6,274 nucleotides of DNA from JANMMJ01 sp031373255 (GTDB taxonomy: Bacteria; Pseudomonadota; Alphaproteobacteria; Rhizobiales; Aestuariivirgaceae): NCBI GenBank assembly GCA_031373255.1, contig JANMMJ010000139.1, positions 1-6,274 on the forward strand, given 5' to 3'. The translations under genes were made by a program, and so were the position numbers. This document shows, piece after piece, positions 1 to 5,977 of this stretch; the first letter of the stretch is position 1; each line of letters starts with the position of its first letter. The notes beneath the pieces are model-generated. The model was given only the letters and a program-made list of their open reading frames with translations. It was not told the origin of the DNA and made no database searches.

Positions 1-22
1 CCTGCCTTCAAGCGCACTGGCA

Positions 23-3000
23 CTACCGCTTTGCACTTTTCATTGCTTCAACAATCTTCATCGTCTCCACCGAAACGCGTGTCACGCGCATGAGAAGGCC
101 GATTACTTTTTCCTTGTAGTCCTTGAAGCGGTAGGTGTTGAACTTCGCCGCAATCGTCGGGTCTTTCGGCTTTTTCTCCTTGTACTGATCAAGTATCCAT
201 TCAAGGCCGGAACGGTTGCCGAGGCGGTAGTCCCATGCGGCGGCGGGGACGCCCAACAAGGTGGTGGCGGAATCGAGCCTGATGGTGCCGTTGGCCTTCT
301 CGGCCTTCAAGATGGGCTTAGGTGTTGCTTCGCCGGATGGCAGGTCATGGCGTTCAAGCGGCCACGGCTCGACTGTCTCATAGCCAATGTGAAGCTCCAT
401 CAGGTGCTTGCCCCACTCTGCCCATTGCCAGAAATCGGGATAGAAGGGAATGCGGGGAAATTCGCGCTTCAGGTTGACCGCGTAGGTCTCGCGATAGACA
501 GGATCGTGCAGGACGCCATAGACGTAATTGAAGATGTCGTCCTTGCTGATTCGACGATTAGTTTTCGCGCCCTTCTCATATTGCGCCTGAAACTTCTTGA
601 GGCCCCAGTCGGTAACGTTATCGATGCGAGTGTTCCCGCTGTAGCGCCACCGGGAAACAGATTCAGTTCCGCCGTTGCCATTCTTCAACATGCAGTAATC
701 AAAGACATGATCAACAGCTAGGGATGCAAGGCGATTGGCAGAATAGACACACAAAAATGCGATAACGGTATTCTGGCCAACCAAAGATTGATCGAACTGC
801 TCCACGTGTAAAGTTGTCAGAATATCACTTGTGATTTTGTTCGCAATGAACGGCCTCTTAACAAACGGTCGAAATTGCGAGTCGACGATACTCGAGCCAA
901 CTATGTCGAGCATACCCTTCTTCTTCTTTAGATCACGGCTCCATTTGATCTCTCTTGGAAAGTTCTCGCGTTCTTCCCCTGTTTTTTTCAAATGTGGATT
1001 ATAGATCGAGGCGAAATAGGTCATCTTTGACTCCAGTCTACTTGAGTCAAAATCGTAGACCCATTCATCGCGGTTTGTCTTCACGCCACTTGCAAATAGC
1101 TTGAAGATCGCGCGCTCGTGTGCTGTTTTTTTAGCCGCTTTTGTCGACCTGTCAGCGATCGGTATGAACGAGGGCCAATCATTGGCTGTGAGATTAACCC
1201 AATTCGCATCGTCGTCTGGTTTTAGATTATCAAATTCAACAACTGATAACCTCTGACCACTGAGAAACGATAGCTTGTCTTCTGCCGTTTCTGCCTCCGG
1301 ACGGCGCGAATAAAATATCTTGCAGCCTTTCTGCTTGTGCCGTTTGACAAAGAAGGATATCGCCACACCAGTCTGGATTCCGAAGACGTTGTGCTTTGTA
1401 CCCGAAAGCCGTGGATTGGCCCGCACATCACCGCCCAAATCCATCACATAGATTTCATTGAACTCATTTGCCACTGTCTTGCGGAATCCATCGAAGGTGC
1501 GGCTTTCGATGAACGACCGATTGGTGATAAAGGCTAAAATGCCGTCATCATAGATCCGGTCTGATGCCCAGCGATAGAAGCGCGCATACATGTCGTATAG
1601 CTTGGTTTTCTGGGCCGTGGACTGCCTAATGTAGGTGTCCTTGATTTGTTTGTCGATGTAGAGATATTCGCGATTCTTGTTGTTATCGTTCTCGTTCGCC
1701 TGATTGGCATTGTAAGGTGGATTGCCTATGATGACCGAGATTTTCCTGCGGTTTTGACGCTTTACCCGCTCGATGTTTTCGTCCGAGAGCCCAGCTAGCA
1801 GATCAAGCTGATGGCCTTTCCGAATGCCTAGCGCGTCTACGTTGTCTAACGAATCTACGAAACACAGACTGGGAAACTCGGCGAACTGGCCAGAGATCGC
1901 CGCATACGTTGCCTCAATGTTCAGGTTGGCAACGTAATAGGGAAGGATTGCCACTTCATTGGCGTGCAGTTCATTTTTGTATTTGTGCAGAAGTTTCTGC
2001 GGCTGGCCACGGAAGTGCTCCAGCAATTCGCAAATGAAGGTGCCGGTGCCTGTGGCTGGATCGAGAATTTCAACGTTTTGGTCGATTAAGTTCTTGCCGA
2101 AGTGTTTTTCGCATAGCCAGTCGGCACCTTCGATCATGAACTTCACGATCTCATTCGGCGTATAGACCACGCCAAGCCGATCCGCTGCCTTCGGATTGTA
2201 GACCTTGTAAAAATTCTCGTAGATGACTTTCAGAAATCCCTGCTTCTCGGAGTGCGACGTGATGACGGCGGCATTTGCCCGGATAGCGGCGTAGTAAGCC
2301 TCCATCGCCTTCAGCGTGTTGCGCTTCACGGCGCCAGTGAAGAATTTCGCCTCCAGCGCATAAAGCTCCTTCGCGATATTGTTCTCGCGATGAAAATCGC
2401 TCTGGTCAAAAACGTGGGCGAAAATTTCTTCCGTCAGGATGTGCTGGATGAGCATCTCGCGCACGTCGGCCTCGGAGACTGTTGGATTGATGGTGTCCTT
2501 GGCGTGTTTCAGAAATTTCTGTGCTGCCTTCTGGAAGTCGGGATTCGACTCGTAGGCCGCGTTGATTTTTTCGCGGAGTGCCTCCAGCACGGCGGGGAGG
2601 TCGCTCTTGAACTGCCCCACTGCCTTGCGAAACTCGGCGATTTCCTGCCGCTCATAAGCAAAGAACAGGGATACGAGTTTTCCCAGTTGAACCGTGTCGG
2701 TCATGGCGCAACGCATGATCTCGTTGCGGTTCTGGATCAGGACGGCAACCTTCGAGTCCTCGAAGATGATGTTGTCCTGTGGATAGCCGCGCGCCTTCTT
2801 CTTTTCGATTTCCTCGTCAAGGTCGTCGTTGGAGTCCTTTGCCTCCCAATAGCCCAGCGGCACGCGCAGATCGTGCAGGATGGTGCCATCCGGCCGGATG
2901 CGGGTGCCCCTGGCCGTCTGGAATTCATACTGGTTGATGAAATGCAGGTTGGCCTGCCGCGCCCAGGCCTTGAGCAGATCCTTGAAGGCTTCGCTGATGA

Positions 3001-3079
3001 CTCCTTCAGTCAGTGAGCCGGATATCTTCTTGTAGCGGTCGAGATCGCTCAAGTAGTGGTTGATCAGCTGCTGACTCAT
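23..3079 (-). CDS. Single-chain restriction-modification enzyme, Type ISP-like without helicase (Type IIG-like architecture)
   Basis: This 1018-residue protein probably both methylates adenine in a DNA target and cuts unmodified DNA. Seen in order: an N-terminal nuclease-like segment with PDG at 63-65 and EAK at 79-81, matching a PD-(D/E)XK site (D64, E79, K81); a charged helical linker at about 140-290; RLGVVYTPNEIV at 301-312, resembling methyltransferase motif X; the AdoMet-binding motif DPATGTGTF at 340-348; the catalytic NPPY at 453-456, followed by an N/D-rich stretch typical of Type ISP enzymes. A likely target-recognition region spans about 580-840, and the end (FNYVYGVLHDPVYRETY at 850-866) resembles the LlaBIII-type C-terminal domain. 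Classical Type ISP enzymes are about 1500-1600 residues and carry a RecA-like helicase between nuclease and methyltransferase. No Walker A or DEAD-like motif is visible here, so the layout is closer to MmeI/Type IIG. The ATG at 3079 gives a complete N-terminus, but only a weak GGGGG purine run precedes it. No separate R or S gene is adjacent. Function is inferred; the recognition sequence cannot be read. Confidence 0.88.
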   Translation of the reverse strand: MSQQLINHYLSDLDRYKKISGSLTEGVISEAFKDLLKAWARQANLHFINQYEFQTARGTRIRPDGTILHDLRVPLGYWEAKDSNDDLDEEIEKKKARGYPQDNIIFEDSKVAVLIQNRNEIMRCAMTDTVQLGKLVSLFFAYERQEIAEFRKAVGQFKSDLPAVLEALREKINAAYESNPDFQKAAQKFLKHAKDTINPTVSEADVREMLIQHILTEEIFAHVFDQSDFHRENNIAKELYALEAKFFTGAVKRNTLKAMEAYYAAIRANAAVITSHSEKQGFLKVIYENFYKVYNPKAADRLGVVYTPNEIVKFMIEGADWLCEKHFGKNLIDQNVEILDPATGTGTFICELLEHFRGQPQKLLHKYKNELHANEVAILPYYVANLNIEATYAAISGQFAEFPSLCFVDSLDNVDALGIRKGHQLDLLAGLSDENIERVKRQNRRKISVIIGNPPYNANQANENDNNKNREYLYIDKQIKDTYIRQSTAQKTKLYDMYARFYRWASDRIYDDGILAFITNRSFIESRTFDGFRKTVANEFNEIYVMDLGGDVRANPRLSGTKHNVFGIQTGVAISFFVKRHKQKGCKIFYSRRPEAETAEDKLSFLSGQRLSVVEFDNLKPDDDANWVNLTANDWPSFIPIADRSTKAAKKTAHERAIFKLFASGVKTNRDEWVYDFDSSRLESKMTYFASIYNPHLKKTGEERENFPREIKWSRDLKKKKGMLDIVGSSIVDSQFRPFVKRPFIANKITSDILTTLHVEQFDQSLVGQNTVIAFLCVYSANRLASLAVDHVFDYCMLKNGNGGTESVSRWRYSGNTRIDNVTDWGLKKFQAQYEKGAKTNRRISKDDIFNYVYGVLHDPVYRETYAVNLKREFPRIPFYPDFWQWAEWGKHLMELHIGYETVEPWPLERHDLPSGEATPKPILKAEKANGTIRLDSATTLLGVPAAAWDYRLGNRSGLEWILDQYKEKKPKDPTIAAKFNTYRFKDYKEKVIGLLMRVTRVSVETMKIVEAMKSAKR

Positions 3080-3176
3080 ACGCCCCCGTCTTTGCTGTTG
3101 ACCCTAGGCGATTTTTGCAAGCCTTGAAAGGGCACTAAACCTAAGGGCGTATAACGCTACTTTTGGTTCATTTACA

Positions 3177-3206
3177 GGCATATGCCCAGAAATACTGGCA
3201 TATGCC
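3177..3206. repeat. Two identical 10-bp palindromes GGCATATGCC, 20 bp apart
   Basis: GGCATATGCC occurs at 3177-3186 and again at 3197-3206. Each copy is a perfect palindrome, and the starts are 20 bp apart, close to two turns of B-form DNA, so dimers bound to both would sit on the same face. This is the usual geometry of a tandem operator. It lies about 100 bases upstream of the restriction-modification start, so control of that gene is a reasonable inference. No regulator gene is in the window, and the binding protein is unknown. Confidence 0.6.
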
Positions 3207-3236
3207 ATCAAAAATCTGGACCTAAAACTGCAATAA

Positions 3237-3344
3237 GTGCACGCGAAATGCACAAAACTGGTGTGCAAATGCGCGTATTTTGCACTGTTCTGAGCGCAAA
3301 ACCCGGGCAAATGGCGTGCAAAAACACGTGCAAAACGTGCGAAA
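3237..3344. repeat. Cluster of degenerate GTGCAAAA-type short motifs on both strands
   Basis: Related words recur through about 108 bases: TGCACAAAA (3249-3257), GTGCAAA (3263-3269), TTTTGCAC (3278-3285, inverted), GCGCAAAA (3294-3301), GGGCAAA (3305-3311 region), CGTGCAAAA (3315-3323), CGTGCAAAA (3327-3335) and CGTGCGAAA (3336-3344). One more inverted copy, TTTTTGCAA, lies apart at 3112-3120. The last three full copies start 12 and 9 bases apart. The stretch does not read as a gene and is not a simple tandem repeat. It may be an array of protein-binding sites, or merely a composition bias; the family is not recognised. Confidence 0.5.
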
Positions 3345-3363
3345 CCGGGGCCTCGCGCCAAAT

Positions 3364-3379
3364 TGTTTCACGTGAAACA
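3364..3379. other. parS: parS centromere site (ParB binding)
   Basis: TGTTTCACGTGAAACA is a perfect 16-bp palindrome and matches the bacterial chromosomal parS consensus (TGTTNCACGTGAAACA in Bacillus subtilis; the same core in Caulobacter) at every position. ParB dimers bind this site, load as CTP-dependent clamps and spread along neighbouring DNA, and ParA then moves the complex during segregation. It sits outside the coding sequences, 65 bases before the oxidoreductase start. Chromosomal parS sites usually cluster near the replication origin and parAB, so an origin-proximal location is inferred. parA and parB are not in this window. Confidence 0.88.
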
Positions 3380-3444
3380 TTCCTATTTTGGGATTAAAAT
3401 TTTTTGATCCGTAACGGGGAAATTTTCGCGTTATCATCGCGGCC

Positions 3445-5550
3445 ATGAACATCCTTCCCAACATCAAAATCGGCAAATCGGTGTGCCCGCATGATTGCCC
3501 GTCCACCTGCGCCCTCGATGTCGAGGTGCTGGACGAGCGCAGCATCGGGCGGGTGCGCGGGGCCCGCGACAACAGCTATACGCTGGGGGTGATCTGCGAG
3601 AAGGTGTCGCGCTATGCCGAGCGGGTGCATCATCCCGATAGGCTCACCCATCCCCTCAAGCGCAAGGGGGCGAAGGGAGAAGGCCAGTGGCAGCGCCTCT
3701 CGTGGGACGATGCGATGGGCGAGGTGGCGCAAGCCTTCCTGGCGGCGGAAGCCAGGCACGGGCCGGAAGCGGTGTGGCCCTATTATTATGCCGGCACAAT
3801 GGGCCTTGTCATGCGCGACGGGATCAACCGGCTGCGCCATGCCAAGCGCTACTCCGGCATGTACGACACGTTCTGCGTGGCGCTTTCGTGGCCCGGTTAT
3901 CTGGCCGGCTGCGGCAAGGTGATGGGGGCGGACCCCCGCGAAATGCGGAAATCCGACCTGATCGTGATCTGGGGCGGCAACCCGGTCAACACGCAGGTGA
4001 ACGTGATGACCCATGCCATGCTGGCGCGGAAGGAGCGGGGCGCGAAGATCGCCTGCGTCGATATCTACGACACCGGCACGATGAAGCAGGCCGATATCAA
4101 GGTGCTGATCCGGCCGGGAACCGACGGGGCGCTGGCCTGCGCCATCATGCATGTGCTGTTCCGCGATGGTCATGCGGATTGGCCCTATCTCGAGAAATAC
4201 ACTGATTTTCCAAGGGAATTCGAGGCGCATCTCCGGACGCGGGGACCTGAATGGGCGGCGGCGATCTGCGGCTGTCCGGCCGCCGATATCGAGGCTTTCG
4301 CCAGGCTGATCGGCGAGACCAAGCGCACCTATTTCCGCCTCGGCTATGGCTTCACGCGCTCGCGCAACGGCTCGGTCAACATGCATGCGGTGACGTCGAT
4401 CGCGGCTGTCACCGGGGCCTGGCAATATGAAGGGGGCGGGGCGCTTCATTCCAACAGCGGCATGTTCGGCTGGAACAAGACGCTGATCGAAGGCACGGAT
4501 GTGCGCGATCCCTCGGTGCGCTCGATCGACCAGTCGCGCATCGGGCCGGCGCTGCTGAACGATCCTTATGACCTCGCGGGCGGCCCGCCAGTCATGGCGA
4601 TGATCGTGCAGAACACCAATCCGGCGTCGGTCGCTCCCGAGCAGAACAAGGTGAAGCAGGGGCTTTCGCGCGCTGATCTGTTCGTCTGCGTGCACGAGCA
4701 GTTCATGACCGAGACGGCCCAGCTTGCCGATATCGTGCTGCCGGCCACCATGTTCCTCGAGCACGACGATCTCTACCAGGGCGGCGGCCACCAGCACATC
4801 ATGTGGGGCCGCAAGCTGATCGAGGCGCCGGGCGAATGTCGCAACAATCACGAGGTGATCTGCGATCTTGCGGGGCGTGTCGGAGCGGAGCATCGCGGCT
4901 TCGGCATGGACGTGAAGCAGATCGTGGCGGAGACGCTGGCGGCATCGAAGCGGCCCGATTTTGAGACGCTGGAGGCAAAGAACTGGATCGACGTGCAGCC
5001 GCCTTTCGAGGAAGCGCATTTCATCAAGGGATTCGCGCACCCGGACGGCAAGTACCGGTTCCGGCCGGACTGGAAAGCGGTGCGTTTCCGCGCCGGCCTC
5101 GGCCCGTTCGGACCGGTCGACGACATTCCGCCGATGCCCGATCATTGGGGGGTGATCGAGGAAGCAATTCCGGACATGCCGTTCCGGCTGGCAACGTCGC
5201 CGGCGCGGACTTTCCTCAATTCGAGTTTCAACGAAACACCCTCTTCGCGAAAGCGCGAAGGCCGCCCCACCGTGCTGGTGCATCCGGACGATCTGGCGAT
5301 GCTCGGGCTTGCCGATGGCGTTAAGGTCTCGTTAGGCAACAATCGCGGAATCGTGACGCTGCATGCCAAGGCTTTCGATGGTGTACGGCGGGGCGTTCTG
5401 ATCGCCGAGGGCATCTGGCCCAACGAGGCCTTTGAAGACGGGTGCGGAATCAACACGTTAACCGGGGCCGACCAGCCCGCTCCCTGTGCCGGGGGCGCTT
5501 TCCATGACAACCGGGTGTGGCTGAAGGCCGCTGCCATGAACGGCGGATGA
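3445..5550 (+). CDS. Molybdopterin-dependent oxidoreductase (DMSO reductase superfamily), cytoplasmic
   Basis: The 701-residue product belongs to the bis-MGD molybdenum (or tungsten) oxidoreductases. An N-terminal [4Fe-4S] site is visible as C14-x3-C18-x3-C22 with a fourth cysteine at C51 (GVICEK). The main molybdopterin domain runs from about 65 to 500 and includes the cofactor-binding signatures DLIVIWGGNPVNTQVN at 171-186 and QLADIVLPATMFLEH at 426-440. The C-terminal dinucleotide-binding domain covers about 580-695 (LATSPARTFLN at 582-592, HPDDLAMLGL at 613-622). No Tat twin-arginine signal or membrane segment is seen, so a soluble cytoplasmic enzyme is expected. The length fits the smaller members of the superfamily. 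The metal ligand is not certain: C144 or S148 lie in the region where the ligand usually falls. No iron-sulfur partner, membrane anchor or maturation chaperone gene adjoins it, so electron partner and substrate are unknown. The ATG at 3445 leaves 13 residues before the first cysteine, which is normal; a strong Shine-Dalgarno is absent. Confidence 0.92.
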   Translation: MNILPNIKIGKSVCPHDCPSTCALDVEVLDERSIGRVRGARDNSYTLGVICEKVSRYAERVHHPDRLTHPLKRKGAKGEGQWQRLSWDDAMGEVAQAFLAAEARHGPEAVWPYYYAGTMGLVMRDGINRLRHAKRYSGMYDTFCVALSWPGYLAGCGKVMGADPREMRKSDLIVIWGGNPVNTQVNVMTHAMLARKERGAKIACVDIYDTGTMKQADIKVLIRPGTDGALACAIMHVLFRDGHADWPYLEKYTDFPREFEAHLRTRGPEWAAAICGCPAADIEAFARLIGETKRTYFRLGYGFTRSRNGSVNMHAVTSIAAVTGAWQYEGGGALHSNSGMFGWNKTLIEGTDVRDPSVRSIDQSRIGPALLNDPYDLAGGPPVMAMIVQNTNPASVAPEQNKVKQGLSRADLFVCVHEQFMTETAQLADIVLPATMFLEHDDLYQGGGHQHIMWGRKLIEAPGECRNNHEVICDLAGRVGAEHRGFGMDVKQIVAETLAASKRPDFETLEAKNWIDVQPPFEEAHFIKGFAHPDGKYRFRPDWKAVRFRAGLGPFGPVDDIPPMPDHWGVIEEAIPDMPFRLATSPARTFLNSSFNETPSSRKREGRPTVLVHPDDLAMLGLADGVKVSLGNNRGIVTLHAKAFDGVRRGVLIAEGIWPNEAFEDGCGINTLTGADQPAPCAGGAFHDNRVWLKAAAMNGG

Positions 5551-5593
5551 ACGGTTTCATCAGTAATTCCTCAGCTTGAATCGGTCATAGATG

Positions 5594-5622
5594 CTCCCAA
5601 GTTAAGCGCATTCGACTTGGAG
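5594..5622 (+). promoter_or_regulatory. Possible hairpin covering the ribosome binding site of the next small gene
   Basis: CCAAGT at 5597-5602 is complementary to ACTTGG at 5615-5620 around a 12-base loop. Allowing one bulged C (5598), the pairing extends to 8 base pairs from 5594 to 5622. The right arm contains GGAG (5619-5622), which is the Shine-Dalgarno sequence eight bases before the GTG at 5631. Folding would hide that site. There is no following T-run, so an intrinsic terminator for the oxidoreductase gene is less likely. Chance pairing is possible. Confidence 0.35.
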
Positions 5623-5630
5623 TAGCCTTC

Positions 5631-5837
5631 GTGAAGCCCGTTCTTGCCGCCATCCTTGCCCTCGTCATGGCCAGTGCCGTGACCGTGGAGGCGCAGGCCG
5701 TCGAGAAGCGCAAGGCCAGGCCGCATCTCGCCCAGCAGGTGATTTCGGCCAGCTACAAGACCTCGCTCAACATCGCGCTTCTCAAGGTCAACACCCAGGT
5801 CCGCATCCAGCGGCGCCCCACAGCCGGCAAGTTTTGA
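5631..5837 (+). CDS. Small secreted basic protein, hypothetical
   Basis: This 68-residue protein starts at a GTG preceded by GGAG with an 8-base spacer, which supports the start. Residues 1-23 form a clear Sec signal peptide: a lysine at position 2, a hydrophobic core at about 4-17 and an AQA box at 21-23, so cleavage after A23 is likely. The mature part of about 45 residues is rich in lysine and arginine (EKRKARPHLAQQ, then KVNTQVRIQRRP) and has no cysteine, so it is probably a periplasmic or exported cationic peptide. I do not recognise the family. It lies 80 bases after the oxidoreductase stop and 5 bases before the next small gene, so it may be co-transcribed with the latter. Coding status rests on the signal peptide and the ribosome site. 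Confidence 0.65.
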   Translation: MKPVLAAILALVMASAVTVEAQAVEKRKARPHLAQQVISASYKTSLNIALLKVNTQVRIQRRPTAGKF

Positions 5838-5842
5838 AGATC

Positions 5843-5977
5843 ATGAACCAGACCCCTTTTCCCACTCCCGCCAAGGAACGCTCGACGCTCGCGCCTGGCT
5901 GGCTGGCCGTCATGGCCGTCGTGCTGGTCGCTGCCTCGCTGGCGCCGGCGATCATGCTTTTGGCCTCGCGGCTTTAG
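5843..5977 (+). CDS. Tiny single-pass membrane protein, hypothetical (44 residues)
   Basis: An open frame of 44 codons runs from ATG at 5843 to TAG at 5975-5977. The first 18 residues are polar and proline-rich (MNQTPFPTPAKERSTLAP), and residues 19-41 (starting GWLAVMAVVLVAASLAP) form one strongly hydrophobic segment, ending in a short SRL tail. This is the shape of a small inner-membrane peptide. The start is 5 bases after the preceding stop, with GAAGA at 5836-5840 as a possible ribosome site, so translational coupling with the secreted-peptide gene is likely. Its stop codon overlaps the stop of the convergent GST-like gene. The family is not recognised; a non-coding read-through is the main alternative. 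Confidence 0.55.
   Translation: MNQTPFPTPAKERSTLAPGWLAVMAVVLVAASLAPAIMLLASRL

Larger units (their letters stand above)
3080..3444. promoter_or_regulatory. Divergent intergenic region with palindromes, short repeats and parS
   Basis: These 365 bases separate two genes transcribed away from each other, so both promoters should lie here. No convincing protein gene is present: open frames in it have no recognisable family, and some run on into the flanking coding sequence. A possible -10 for the rightward gene is TAAAAT at 3395-3400 (5 of 6 to TATAAT), but no good -35 stands upstream; the expected place overlaps the parS palindrome. For the leftward gene the minus strand has TTTCAA, 17 bases, TAGGGT just upstream of the start, a weak match. 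An AT-rich imperfect palindrome (GGATTAAAATTTTTTGATCC, 3391-3410, 16 of 20 positions symmetric) follows parS. The promoter calls are tentative; the repeats are listed separately. Confidence 0.6.

Noticed and set aside
798..813. TGCTCCACGTGTAAAG, a second parS-like sequence
   Set aside because: Only 12 of 16 positions match, it is not palindromic outside the CACGTG core, and it lies inside the restriction-modification coding sequence.
2778..2786. TGTGGATAG (and TGTGGATTA near 993), near matches to a DnaA box
   Set aside because: Each is a single near-match inside coding sequence, not clustered, so they do not indicate a replication origin here.
2252..3016. 254-codon plus-strand open frame opposite the restriction-modification gene
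   Set aside because: It is antisense to the nuclease and linker region, which shows clear family motifs, and its own translation has no recognisable domain.
3147..3157. GCGT-ATA-ACGC inverted repeat
   Set aside because: A four-base stem with a three-base loop is too short to support a terminator or operator.
3325..3330. Second CACGTG core in the intergenic region
   Set aside because: The flanks do not carry the GTTT and AAAC arms needed for ParB binding; it is part of the GTGCAAAA-like repeats.
3104..3397. Short open frames of 70-85 codons on both strands in the intergenic region
   Set aside because: Their translations only reflect the repeats and parS (for example VSRET and MFHVKQ are parS read in two frames); no ribosome site or family supports them.
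3394..5283. 629-codon minus-strand open frame opposite the oxidoreductase
   Set aside because: It is an antisense frame in GC-rich DNA, with His/Arg-rich low-complexity translation, opposite an unmistakable molybdopterin enzyme.
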